Positions 8,620 to 17,167 of a stretch of DNA of 40,847 nucleotides are shown piece by piece; position 1 is the first letter of the stretch, and every line of letters begins with the position of its first letter. A program made the translations under genes and the position numbers. Origin of the DNA: Candidatus Omnitrophota bacterium (GTDB lineage Bacteria; Omnitrophota; Gorgyraeia; Zapsychrales; Zapsychraceae); the NCBI GenBank assembly GCA_021108075.1, contig JAIORP010000210.1, positions 1-40,847 of the forward strand. The letters are read 5' to 3'. The notes beneath the pieces were generated by a model. That model did not search any database and was not told where the DNA came from. It was given only the letters and a program-made list of their open reading frames with translations.

Positions 8620-9657
8620 ATGAAAACAGAGAAGTCTATATATCCGTTTACTGCCATTGTTGGGCAAGATTTAATGAAACTCGGTCTCATTCTTAATGTT
8701 ATTAATCCAACACTTTCAGGTGTGCTTATTCGAGGGGAAAAGGGAACGGCAAAATCAACGGCAGTCAGGGCGCTTGCTGATATTTTGCCGGAAATAGACG
8801 TTATGAAAGATTGTCCGTTTCAATGTGACCCCAAAGACATATTAATGGATTGTCCGCACTGTCAATCACCGCGGCAAAACGTATTAAAATGTAAAGTTAA
8901 AATCGTTGAACTCCCTGTAAGTTCAACTGAAGACAGGGTTATCGGTACACTTGATATTGAACAGGCGTTAAAATCCGGTGAGAAAAGAATCGAGCCAGGA
9001 CTTCTGGCGCAAGCTCATAGAGGTATTTTGTATGTTGATGAAGTTAATTTGCTTGATGACCATATTGTTGATGTCCTTTTAGATTCAGCGGCCATGGGTG
9101 TTAATAAAATAGAACGTGAAGGCATATCATTCTCCCATCCTGCTTGTTTTGTTTTGATTGGAACAATGAATCCTGAAGAAGGTGAGTTAAGGCCGCAGCT
9201 TCTTGATCGTTTTGGCTTATGCGTGAATATCCATGGGCTTAAGGACGTCAATGATAGGGTGGAAATAATAAAGCGTAGAGAAGATTTTGAATCTGATCCA
9301 AAACAATTTAGAAAAAGGTGGCAAACAAAAGATGACGAGTTAAGCAATAAGATAATACTGGCCAGGAAATTTTATTCGGAAGTTTTAATTCATGATGATA
9401 TTCTTCGAAAAATTGTCAGCCTTGCTGTTGAATTAAATATTGATGGTCACAGGGGTGAAATTATGATGATGAAAACGGCAAAAACAATTGCCGCGTTTGA
9501 ACAAAGAAAAGAAGTCAACTTGGAAAATGTTGAGATGGCAGCGGAATTATGCCTGCCTCACAGGATTAGACGCAAGCCTTTTGAAAATATTGGATTAGAC
9601 AAAAAAGTTATCAAAAATTACATTCAAAAAGACATAGCGGAGGTGAGTAATGTTTGA
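8620..9657 (+). CDS. chlI: ChlI/BchI-type metal-chelatase AAA ATPase
   Basis: This is the motor subunit that would assemble with the ChlD-like protein upstream. It shows Walker A GEKGTAKST (39-47), a cysteine cluster insert (FQCDP, DCPHC, LKC) typical of BchI relatives, Walker B GILYVDEVNLLDDH, and [20 protein letters not shown]. It is clearly paralogous to the AAA half of its upstream neighbour. Length is 345 residues. ATG at 8620 is chosen over TTG at 8617 because AAAGGAA ends 7 bp upstream. The 3' end overlaps exbB. In organisms without CobS/CobT-type AAA subunits, ChlI/ChlD-like proteins are thought to serve CobN; that use is inferred here. Confidence 0.9.
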   Translation: MKTEKSIYPFTAIVGQDLMKLGLILNVINPTLSGVLIRGEKGTAKSTAVRALADILPEIDVMKDCPFQCDPKDILMDCPHCQSPRQNVLKCKVKIVELPVSSTEDRVIGTLDIEQALKSGEKRIEPGLLAQAHRGILYVDEVNLLDDHIVDVLLDSAAMGVNKIEREGISFSHPACFVLIGTMNPEEGELRPQLLDRFGLCVNIHGLKDVNDRVEIIKRREDFESDPKQFRKRWQTKDDELSNKIILARKFYSEVLIHDDILRKIVSLAVELNIDGHRGEIMMMKTAKTIAAFEQRKEVNLENVEMAAELCLPHRIRRKPFENIGLDKKVIKNYIQKDIAEVSNV

Positions 9658-10324
9658 TTTATTTCAGCAAGGTGGCTGGATTATGTACGTCATATTAGGG
9701 TGTTCAGTCATTGCTATGATGCTTGTTTTAGAAAGGTTAATCTATTTCGCGTGGACACAGGAAAGATATAAATTGTTTTTAAGAAAAATTAAGCAACATA
9801 TTTCACAAAAAGACATCAAGGGTGCCCTGGCTTTTGCAAGGGAGAAGCATAGCTGTTTAAGCCGGCTCGCGGTTGTTTATCTTCGTAATTTAAAACGAAA
9901 TCCTGAAGTTTTGTCCGATATTCTCCATCGAACAGGTTCCCAGGAAATGGAACGAGCGGAACAACGTTTAGCTGGATTAGCAGTTATTGGGCACTTAACA
10001 CCGCTTCTTGGACTTTTAGGAACAGTGCTCGGAATGATTACTTGCTTTAAACAAATTCAAGACATGGGTGGTCAGGCGGATGTTAATGCTTTGGCCGGTG
10101 GAATTTGGGTCGCACTGCTTACAACCGCGTTTGGCCTGACTGTAGCGATCCCTGTTAATGCTGCCTATCATTATTTCGAAAATCAGGCTAATAAGCGCGC
10201 GAATCAGTTGCAATATTTAATATCTGAATTAAATCAAACATTTAACATACATACATTTGGTAAAAACCCAGAAGAACTAAAAGGGACAACATTTGAAAAT
10301 GCGGAATATCAAACCGTTTCTTAG
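9650..10324 (+). CDS. exbB: ExbB/TolQ/MotA-family proton-channel protein
   Basis: ExbB is the inner-membrane scaffold of the TonB motor, using proton-motive force to energise outer-membrane receptors. The 224-residue protein has an N-terminal helix (WIMYVILGCSVIAMMLVLERL), a cytoplasmic middle part and two later helices with the family block LTPLLGLLGTVLGMITCF and GIWVALLTTAFGLTVAIPVNAAY. GGAGG at 9640-9644 supports ATG at 9650, which overlaps the chlI end by 8 nt. The overlapping exbD and tonB genes show it is ExbB rather than TolQ or MotA. Confidence 0.92.
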   Translation: MFDLFQQGGWIMYVILGCSVIAMMLVLERLIYFAWTQERYKLFLRKIKQHISQKDIKGALAFAREKHSCLSRLAVVYLRNLKRNPEVLSDILHRTGSQEMERAEQRLAGLAVIGHLTPLLGLLGTVLGMITCFKQIQDMGGQADVNALAGGIWVALLTTAFGLTVAIPVNAAYHYFENQANKRANQLQYLISELNQTFNIHTFGKNPEELKGTTFENAEYQTVS

Positions 10325-10715
10325 AAAAAAAAAGATTTCAATGGTTTTGGATATCGCTCCTTTAATTGATATCGTTTTTATGCTGCTTTTATTTTTTATT
10401 CTGACATCAAATTTTATTAAACCGAGCATACCTTTAAAATTACCGGAAGCCAGCAATAAAAAAAAGATTGAAGATCAGGACATCATGATATCGATAAATG
10501 ACAAAGGTAAGATTTATTTTAATAGAGAATTAGTTTCAATTGATTTTCTGGAAATAAAACTTCGGAAAGCTATAGAAAAGGATGAGGATCAAAGGGTCAT
10601 TTTTCAAGGAGATGAAAGAATATTATACAAAGATTTTGTCACTATTTTGGATAAAATCAAATCCTCAGGTGTAAAGGATATTAATATAGCTCATGATGCT
10701 GAAACGTTTAAGTAG
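10293..10715 (+). CDS. exbD: ExbD-family TonB-motor protein
   Basis: ExbD has one membrane helix with a proton-carrying aspartate and a periplasmic domain. Here the helix reads LIDIVFMLLLFFILTSNF with the conserved Asp26, followed by a 100-residue periplasmic part containing VIFQGDERILYKDFVTILDKIK. The start is decided by spacing: GGGA at 10283-10286 lies 6 bp before TTG at 10293, but 12 bp before the ATG at 10299, so I prefer the rare TTG start (140 residues). It overlaps exbB by 32 nt and tonB by 23 nt. Confidence 0.9.
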   Translation: MKMRNIKPFLRKKKISMVLDIAPLIDIVFMLLLFFILTSNFIKPSIPLKLPEASNKKKIEDQDIMISINDKGKIYFNRELVSIDFLEIKLRKAIEKDEDQRVIFQGDERILYKDFVTILDKIKSSGVKDINIAHDAETFK

Positions 10716-11454
10716 GTATTTCTATAAAAACCCCAAAAGATTACTTGGTAATACGTTAATTTTTTCGGTGATTTTTCATGGAATATTTCTTTTGGAAATG
10801 CCATTTTTCTCCGTGAGCAGCTTGCCCGCGAAAAAAGGAGACGTAACTTTTATTAACATCACCCTGTCCGAAATCAAGGCGAACACTAAAGAAATTCCAA
10901 AAGAGGACTTGATTCCCGTGAAGGAAACGGAACGTATGCCTGACCCGAAGATTGAGTTAAAAAAGAAAGCAAACATTATTCCTAAAAAACCAAAAGAGAT
11001 AAAAAAAGAAATTGTTAAATTAGAAGAACCAAAAGATGTGATCCCTATCGCTGAAGAAGTAGAAGAACAGCCGAAAGAAGAAGAGAAAGAAGAAATAATT
11101 GAGGAAAAGAAGTTTAGCCCCCCGCCACCTTCGATTTCAAAAGAAGTGTTTACTAGATTGCGGGAAAGTTACGAAGATAAGATACTTAAAAAAATTCATT
11201 CAATGAAACACTATCCCTTAACATCGCAGCGCAGGGGGCATGAAGGAGTCGTAAGACTGGCATTTACAGTAAATAAAGACGGGTCGTTGCACGGTACTGC
11301 TTCCGTGATAAAGCCGTGCCGTTACGCGAGGTTAAATGATTCCGCGGTAAAGACAATCTCGGCGTCAAATCCTTTTCCGCCTTTTCCTGAAGAGATCAAA
11401 AAAGAACAAATGACGTTTTCTTTGGATATTGATTTTCATATGGAGGTATGGTGA
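10693..11454 (+). CDS. tonB: TonB energy-transducing protein
   Basis: TonB spans the periplasm and pulls on the plug of outer-membrane receptors. The 253-residue protein has an N-terminal helix (about residues 18-36) containing the functional Ser-x3-His pattern (SVIFH, Ser25 and His29). A long Lys/Glu/Pro-rich stalk follows (about 60-150), then a C-terminal domain with YPLTSQRRGHEGVVRLAFTV and the end of the TonB fold. This is a B12-operon copy and presumably serves BtuB (13278) and the second receptor (26664). It starts inside exbD. The AAA-rich codons of the stalk make it locally purine-rich. Confidence 0.9.
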   Translation: MMLKRLSRYFYKNPKRLLGNTLIFSVIFHGIFLLEMPFFSVSSLPAKKGDVTFINITLSEIKANTKEIPKEDLIPVKETERMPDPKIELKKKANIIPKKPKEIKKEIVKLEEPKDVIPIAEEVEEQPKEEEKEEIIEEKKFSPPPPSISKEVFTRLRESYEDKILKKIHSMKHYPLTSQRRGHEGVVRLAFTVNKDGSLHGTASVIKPCRYARLNDSAVKTISASNPFPPFPEEIKKEQMTFSLDIDFHMEVW

Positions 11455-11461
11455 AAACATA

Positions 11462-12298
11462 ATGATACGAATAGAAAATCTTATAAAACAATTTAAAAAA
11501 AATAAGGCCGTAAATAATTTAAGCCTTCATGTTCGTAAGCAGGAGATTTACGGATTTTTGGGGCCAAACGGCGCTGGAAAAACTACAACAATAAAAATAC
11601 TTTCAACCTTAACGCTTCCTACCTCAGGCATGGTTTTTATAGATAAGTGCAATGTGTTGGATAATCCTTTGCAGGCAAAAAAACAAATTGGAGTTGTTCA
11701 TCAGACGCTTAATCTTGATCCTGAACTTACAGGATATGAAAATTTATTAATTCATGGTTTGCTGTTCAATATGAAAATTAAAGATATCAAGAAAAATGCC
11801 GCTGAATTTTTCGAATTTGTTGAATTAAAAGATGTCATGGGTAATGTGGTAAAGACATATTCAGGAGGTATGCGCCGCAGGCTTACTATTGCCAGGGCGC
11901 TTATTCATCATCCCAAAGTGTTAATTATGGATGAACCCACAGCAGGATTGGATGCCTTTGCCCGCAGGAAAGTATGGGGACTTATGAAACGTATTCGTGA
12001 CAACGGCAGTACGATTTTTTTAACAACTCATTATATTGAGGAAGCTCAGTATTTATCCGACAGGGTTGGAATATTAGATAAAGGCGGGCTTATTGCCGAA
12101 GGTTCTCCTGAGAAGTTAATAAACAATTTTGGCAAAATAGCCGTGGATATGGAAGGAAGTGAGGGCCTTGAGGTTGAATTTTTTCAGAACAGAGCAGAAG
12201 CTGTAAAGTTTGTTTCAAGGATTGACAAAAGCGCCACTATTCGCGGCGCGAACCTTGAGGATGTTTTTATTAAGTTGACAGGAAGGAGAGTGAAATAA
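11462..12298 (+). CDS. ABC-2-type transporter ATPase
   Basis: This is a nucleotide-binding subunit of the DrrA/NodI type. It has Walker A GPNGAGKT (34-41), signature YSGGMRRRL, Walker B VLIMDEPTAGLD and the H-loop TTHYIEEA, plus a C-terminal extension ending in NLEDVFIKLTGR, normal for ABC-2 exporters. ATG at 11462 gives 278 residues; a frame open from 11429 would begin inside tonB and lacks family similarity. Its partner permease starts 3 bp downstream. ABC-2 systems usually export drugs, polysaccharide or lipids, so the role in a B12-controlled operon is not evident. It is not a BtuD. Confidence 0.88.
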   Translation: MIRIENLIKQFKKNKAVNNLSLHVRKQEIYGFLGPNGAGKTTTIKILSTLTLPTSGMVFIDKCNVLDNPLQAKKQIGVVHQTLNLDPELTGYENLLIHGLLFNMKIKDIKKNAAEFFEFVELKDVMGNVVKTYSGGMRRRLTIARALIHHPKVLIMDEPTAGLDAFARRKVWGLMKRIRDNGSTIFLTTHYIEEAQYLSDRVGILDKGGLIAEGSPEKLINNFGKIAVDMEGSEGLEVEFFQNRAEAVKFVSRIDKSATIRGANLEDVFIKLTGRRVK

Positions 12299-12301
12299 GG
12301 C

Positions 12302-13036
12302 ATGGCTCAGTTATTAGCAATTGTCTTTAGAGAGGTTCTTATTTTTAAAAGGAAATGGGTAAAACAAATATTTAGTTTCACGGTTTCTCCGGTTCTTTTT
12401 TTAATAACGTTTGGTTGGGGTTTTGGAAATGAAATGAATGTAGACGGTGTCCCGTATATTAATTTTATTCTCCCGGGGATCATTGCTATGGCAAGCATGC
12501 GCCAGAGTTTTGCCCTTTCTTCAGAAATAAATATATCCCGTTTTTATTGGAAAACATTTGATGAGATACAATCAGCTCCGATATCGAACATATCCTACAC
12601 GGCAGGTGAGGTGATAAGCGGAATGCTGCGAGGCTGTTTAGCCGCGGTGATAGTAATGATCCTTGCTTTGATATTTCGGGTTAGTATCTCGATAAACGGT
12701 TTGTTTATTGCCGCGCTTTTGCTTAATACTTTTATTTTTTCTTCCATGGCAGTTATTACTTCTATGATTGTAAAGACACATGCCGAGCAGGGAATGCTGA
12801 ATAATTTTCTTATTACACCAATGGCTTTTTTATGCGGGACATTTTTCCCGATTCAACATTATCCATTGTGGGTCGGAAGATTGATTTCATGCCTTCCGCT
12901 AACACATGTTTCAGCAACAATACGGGCGGCATTATTAAATCAAGAATTTCCTTATGGTTCATTGCTGTATATGGCTGTCTTTGGGGCAGTTGTTTTTATC
13001 GTAGCCGTTAAGGTAATAAGGAATACAAAAAATTGA
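12302..13036 (+). CDS. ABC-2-type transporter permease
   Basis: A 244-residue polytopic membrane protein with about six hydrophobic segments. The layout is that of NodJ/DrrB-type permeases: an N-terminal cytoplasmic stretch rich in Arg and Lys, FILPGIIAMASMRQSF, MLNNFLITPMAFLCGTFFP, and PLTHVSATIRAALL in the ABC-2 signature region. It follows the ATPase by 3 bp and closes the first B12 operon; the second riboswitch starts about 95 bp later. The substrate is unknown. Confidence 0.85.
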   Translation: MAQLLAIVFREVLIFKRKWVKQIFSFTVSPVLFLITFGWGFGNEMNVDGVPYINFILPGIIAMASMRQSFALSSEINISRFYWKTFDEIQSAPISNISYTAGEVISGMLRGCLAAVIVMILALIFRVSISINGLFIAALLLNTFIFSSMAVITSMIVKTHAEQGMLNNFLITPMAFLCGTFFPIQHYPLWVGRLISCLPLTHVSATIRAALLNQEFPYGSLLYMAVFGAVVFIVAVKVIRNTKN

Positions 13037-13130
13037 AAGGAGGTGACTGCCAGCGGATTTTTAGAATTTTAAATATATAAGAGTAGCGGCGAGGCAAGAC
13101 CTTGTCTTTATAAATTTTAACGTATCCCAT

Positions 13131-13239
13131 ACAGGTGTAGAAAGTAAAGGTGACCTGCCTCATGCAGGGATTCCTTTCACTGTCCCGCAACGGTAATTTT
13201 GTTGGTTTATTACTGACAAAGAGTCCGAATATCACCTGT
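13131..13239 (+). promoter_or_regulatory. Cobalamin riboswitch 2, upstream of btuB
   Basis: The closing stem is visible: ACAGGTG at 13131-13137 pairs with CACCTGT at 13233-13239. Between them lie GTAAAGGTGACC, a CCTGC/GCAGG hairpin, then CACTGTCCCGCAACGGTAA at 13179-13197, and GAGTCCGAATATCACCTG before the end, matching the conserved core and B12 box. Overall architecture differs from riboswitch 1 (longer, with closing P1). There is no obvious T-tract terminator before the btuB start. A short TTCCC/GGGA hairpin near 13249-13263 lies beside the ribosome-binding site, so control may be translational. Confidence 0.85.
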
Positions 13240-13277
13240 GATGGAAGTATTCCCGTGGAGGGAGAAAAGGAGTAGTA

Positions 13278-15443
13278 ATGAAAAGTAGTTTAAGAAAGGT
13301 ATTCTTTAGTATTGTCGGTTTTATTGTTAGTGTAAATTTTTCAAGCAGTCTGGTATTTGCCCAGGAGGCTCAAGCAACTTATCTGGACAAGGTCATTGTT
13401 TCCGCGGCAAAAAAAGAAGCAACACTTCTTGATACGCCTTCAACGATTAACATCATTACCGCTGAAGATATCGCATTAAGCGGGCAAAGAAAAGTATCGG
13501 CTATTATTGCGGCCATTCCAGGCGTTAAAGACGATGGGTCAGGATCGGGAACTTACTACAGCTTTAGAGGAACAAGAAGTTCTTCCAGCGGCGGGCCTGT
13601 AATTTATATTGACGGCCGGCCGTTAAATTGCGGAAAATATAGTTACAGTACGATTGATAGTATCCCTGTGGATAATGTTGAGAGGATCGAAGTCCTTAAG
13701 GCCCCTCCGGCTTCTCTGTACGGGGCTAATGCCGCGAGGGGGATAATCAATATCATCACAAAAAGAGGGAAATACTCAGAAAAACCCTGCGAAGTAACCG
13801 CTACCCAGAGTTTTGGAACATGGGATACTTACAAATCTTTTCTTTCTGTTTCAGGCAAAGAAAATCAATGGGATTATAATCTGGGTGCTGTTTATGAGCA
13901 GTCGCAGGGTTATCGTAATACAGACCCGACAAGTACTGTTATTAACGGGCAGTTAGGATATGAATTTGCTGACGGTCCAAGGTTTGATTTGCATTTGGAT
14001 TGGAACGATTCCTGGAAGAAATCAGGTCCTGCTTTAAAACATTGGGCGTTGGAAGACAGACAACAAAATGGCCCGCTTAATTCCGAAAGTGGTACGTATC
14101 ATTACAGGCCTAATGAGAGGGATCATGAAATCCTCTCCGGAGGTTTGGCGGTTAAGTACGATAAAAATGACTGGATTTTAAACAGTTCTGTATCTCTAAG
14201 CCATTTTGACGATATTCATACCAGTTTTAAATATTACAACAATGAAGGCAACGGAACGACACAGAGGGGCCAGGGTGTATATAAAGAAGACAGGGATGAA
14301 GATAAAATTGATTTTAAAGTTTCCGCTGGACGAACAATTTTAGATGATGACGTCTTAACGGATACGATAATTTTCGGGTATGACTATTCCGCTGCTGACT
14401 GGAAGCAGACCAGAAGCTATCCGTACGCGACCAGCATAAGTAGCAGCACCCAGACCAAGATCGATAAGGCAAGCCTTGATTACGACAAGGATAATTACGG
14501 TCTCTTTGCTAATAACGAATTGCATTATGATAAGTGGGGATTTTCCTCAGGGATACGTTACGACATTACTAAGTATGATGTTGCAAGTGATGTGCCCGAT
14601 GGAGTGAAAAAAAGTTTTAAGAAATTGAGCTGGGATGTCGCCCCATCATATAGTTTTACAGAAAACAGTAATTTGTATTTTTCAACAGGGCTGTCTTATT
14701 GGTATCCTAATGCTTATTATTTTACCTCAGCCATGGAAAAAGATTATGCTGAGAATTTGCCTGAAGATTTAAAGCCTGAGGAATATATGAATTATGAAGT
14801 TGGATTCAAGCACAGGCTGGCTGAATGTTTTAATTACAGCGTCAGTTTATACCGCGCGAATATAGATAATAAATATATGCCTTACTATAATGATTTAGGC
14901 AGTTTTAAGGGCTACAAGCATATCGGGAACAGTATTCATCAAGGATTTGAACTGGAGGCTGATGGTAAGCCTTTGGGATGGTTTGGTTACCGGTTGGGCT
15001 TTGCCTGGATTGATGCGGAGTGGGATAGCGCGGAAACGAAACTATATGTTCATGGAGCAACTCCGGCAGCCGATTCCAGCGAGATGGTTGATATCTCGGG
15101 AAAGAAGGTTTATCGCGTGCCTGAATATGAATACACAGTAGGGTTTGATTTTTATCCTGCTGAGCAGCTTATTTTTTCAGTAGATGTTCATGGATTTGGC
15201 AAGCAGTATATTGACGCGCTTAACAGATATGCGAACAAACCCGTTACATTGGTAGACGCGAAAGTTCAATATGCTGTTAATGAGAACTGGAAGCTTTATT
15301 TGCTTGGAAGCAATATTTTTAATATGGACCACGAAAGCATCTTTAATACAAAAGGCAAAAGAAATTCTGACGGTTCCGCGGATAACAGTTACTATCCCAA
15401 AGACGGAAGATATCTTGAACTGGGCGCGACGCTTAAGTTTTAA
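13278..15443 (+). CDS. btuB: TonB-dependent outer-membrane cobalamin receptor
   Basis: The 721-residue protein has a signal peptide ending at ...LVFA (residue 28), a TonB-box region (YLDKVIVSAAKKEA), and a plug domain with TPSTINIITAEDI, PVIYIDGRPLN and VERIEVLKAPPASLYGANAARGIINIIT. A long beta-barrel follows and ends in LELGATLKF, with the terminal aromatic residue required for outer-membrane assembly. ATG at 13278 is preceded by AAAAGGAG. Placement directly under a cobalamin riboswitch makes a corrinoid the likely ligand. It is the first gene of the second B12 operon, 26 bp before the ECF ATPase. Confidence 0.93.
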   Translation: MKSSLRKVFFSIVGFIVSVNFSSSLVFAQEAQATYLDKVIVSAAKKEATLLDTPSTINIITAEDIALSGQRKVSAIIAAIPGVKDDGSGSGTYYSFRGTRSSSSGGPVIYIDGRPLNCGKYSYSTIDSIPVDNVERIEVLKAPPASLYGANAARGIINIITKRGKYSEKPCEVTATQSFGTWDTYKSFLSVSGKENQWDYNLGAVYEQSQGYRNTDPTSTVINGQLGYEFADGPRFDLHLDWNDSWKKSGPALKHWALEDRQQNGPLNSESGTYHYRPNERDHEILSGGLAVKYDKNDWILNSSVSLSHFDDIHTSFKYYNNEGNGTTQRGQGVYKEDRDEDKIDFKVSAGRTILDDDVLTDTIIFGYDYSAADWKQTRSYPYATSISSSTQTKIDKASLDYDKDNYGLFANNELHYDKWGFSSGIRYDITKYDVASDVPDGVKKSFKKLSWDVAPSYSFTENSNLYFSTGLSYWYPNAYYFTSAMEKDYAENLPEDLKPEEYMNYEVGFKHRLAECFNYSVSLYRANIDNKYMPYYNDLGSFKGYKHIGNSIHQGFELEADGKPLGWFGYRLGFAWIDAEWDSAETKLYVHGATPAADSSEMVDISGKKVYRVPEYEYTVGFDFYPAEQLIFSVDVHGFGKQYIDALNRYANKPVTLVDAKVQYAVNENWKLYLLGSNIFNMDHESIFNTKGKRNSDGSADNSYYPKDGRYLELGATLKF

Positions 15444-15469
15444 CCCGCGAAAGATATGGGAAAATAATT

Positions 15470-17167
15470 GTGATTCATTTTAAAAATGTTTATTATTCTT
15501 ATCCTACACGAGACGTCCCGACAATAAACGGCATTACGCTGGATATTGAGCGGGGCGATTTCGTGCTTGTCAGCGGCCCTACCGGATGCGGGAAAACCAC
15601 ACTTGTCAAAATGCTTAATGGTATTATTCCGCATTTATCAAAAGGTAAATTTTGCGGAGAATTATCTATTTTAGGCCGAGATGTTTGTTCTTCGTCCATG
15701 GAAGAATTAACGGAGGAAGTAGGGCTTATTTTTCAGAGCCCGGATGATCAGATTATCTCTAATACTGTTGAAGAAGAGATAGCTTTCGGCCTTGAGAATT
15801 TAGGCTTTAATTCGCGACAGATAACTCAACGGGTTGACTGGGCATTAAAAAAAACAAACATAGTTAACCTGAAAGAAAGAGACACTAAAGAACTTTCCGG
15901 GGGGCAGAAACAAAGGGTGGTTATCGCCTCCCAGATTGCCATGCAGCCTAAAATACTTGTTTTTGATGAGCCTTTAAGTCAGCTTGATCCAAAAGGGGCT
16001 AAAGAGGTCATGGAATGTATTGTAGATTTAAACAAAGAAGGTATTACTGTAATTATTATTGAGCACAGGGTTGCTGACATCGCAAGATATGTTAATAAGG
16101 TCTTGTTGCTCGACAAAGGCAGGGTTGCTTACTATGGCGATGTGAAGGAATCTTTTAAAAAGGCTTTTTTGATTTACAAACAGCTTGGTGTCCAAATTCC
16201 TGAGGAGATTAAGTTAAGTTTAGGGTTAGGAATAAAAGAGATTACTTTTTTTTATGAGAAATTAAAAAGCGCGTTTGAAAATAAAAAACGAAAACAGCAC
16301 CTGCCTTTTTGCGAGCAGAAGCTTCGGGTATTTACGAATCACTCTGCCAGTCTTAATAAAATTATTTCATTGTGGGAAATCGATTTTGAATATGTTAAGG
16401 AAAAACCTGTTTTAGCAGGTTTGACACTTGATTTTTATGAAGGCCAGAATGTCGCGTTAATGGGGGCTAATGGCTCGGGTAAATCAACTTTAATTTCTCT
16501 TATTGCCGGAATAAATAAGGCATCAAACGGTGTTGTTGAACTTAACGGACAGAAAGTAAATTTTATTAAAAATAAACAACGCGCTTCGTTAGTAGGGCTG
16601 CTTATTCAGAATCCTGATCTTATGCTTTTTTGTGAAACTGTTGAAAAGGAATTATTGTTCGGTCCTGAACATAAAAGAATAAAACATAATGAAGCTGTTT
16701 TACGAATGAATAATATTTTAGAAAATCTGGGTTTAAATGAATACATAAATGACGCGCCATTCGCCCTTTCGGTGGGGCAACGCTTGCGAACCGCGCTTGG
16801 CGCTGTGTTGACATTGCAACCGTCGGTGCTTCTTCTTGATGAGCCCACAACCGGACAAAATCAGGAAAACATAGTAAAAGTTATGAAAACACTTAAAGGA
16901 TTGTCATTTATTAAAAGTATTATTTTTTGCACGCATGATATTTATACTGCCGTGCATTTTGCCGACAGGATTATTGTTTTAAACTCAGGGCAGGTCGCTT
17001 TTGACGGCAGAGCAAAGGATGTCTTTAATGATTTGGAGCTTATGAAAAAAAACAGTCTGAGTGTTCCCGCGCCTGTAAGGTTGTCAAAAGAATGCGGTTG
17101 TCAAAAGACATTTTTAACTGCTGAGGAATTGATAAAGTCATTTTTAAATACGGAGAGCGCGACATGA
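15470..17167 (+). CDS. ecfA: ECF transporter ATPase, two ABC domains in one chain (EcfA-EcfA')
   Basis: The 565-residue protein carries two ABC ATPase domains. Domain 1 has Walker A GPTGCGKT (36-43), LSGGQKQRV, VFDEPLSQLDP and IIIEHRVADIAR. Domain 2 (from about 300) has GANGSGKST, an altered signature LSVGQRLR, LLLDEPTTGQN and CTHDIYTA. The tandem arrangement is typical of energy-coupling-factor vitamin and metal transporters. GTG at 15470, with GGGA about 8 bp upstream, is used as start. The stop overlaps the EcfT start as ATGA. As no BtuCDF is present, this module is the best candidate for inner-membrane corrinoid or cobalt uptake. Confidence 0.9.
   Translation: MIHFKNVYYSYPTRDVPTINGITLDIERGDFVLVSGPTGCGKTTLVKMLNGIIPHLSKGKFCGELSILGRDVCSSSMEELTEEVGLIFQSPDDQIISNTVEEEIAFGLENLGFNSRQITQRVDWALKKTNIVNLKERDTKELSGGQKQRVVIASQIAMQPKILVFDEPLSQLDPKGAKEVMECIVDLNKEGITVIIIEHRVADIARYVNKVLLLDKGRVAYYGDVKESFKKAFLIYKQLGVQIPEEIKLSLGLGIKEITFFYEKLKSAFENKKRKQHLPFCEQKLRVFTNHSASLNKIISLWEIDFEYVKEKPVLAGLTLDFYEGQNVALMGANGSGKSTLISLIAGINKASNGVVELNGQKVNFIKNKQRASLVGLLIQNPDLMLFCETVEKELLFGPEHKRIKHNEAVLRMNNILENLGLNEYINDAPFALSVGQRLRTALGAVLTLQPSVLLLDEPTTGQNQENIVKVMKTLKGLSFIKSIIFCTHDIYTAVHFADRIIVLNSGQVAFDGRAKDVFNDLELMKKNSLSVPAPVRLSKECGCQKTFLTAEELIKSFLNTESAT

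Noticed and set aside
11429..13036. B12 importer BtuC/BtuD
   Set aside because: The pair has ABC-2 features (DrrAB/NodIJ type), not the ten-helix BtuC or BtuD type, and no periplasmic binding protein accompanies it.
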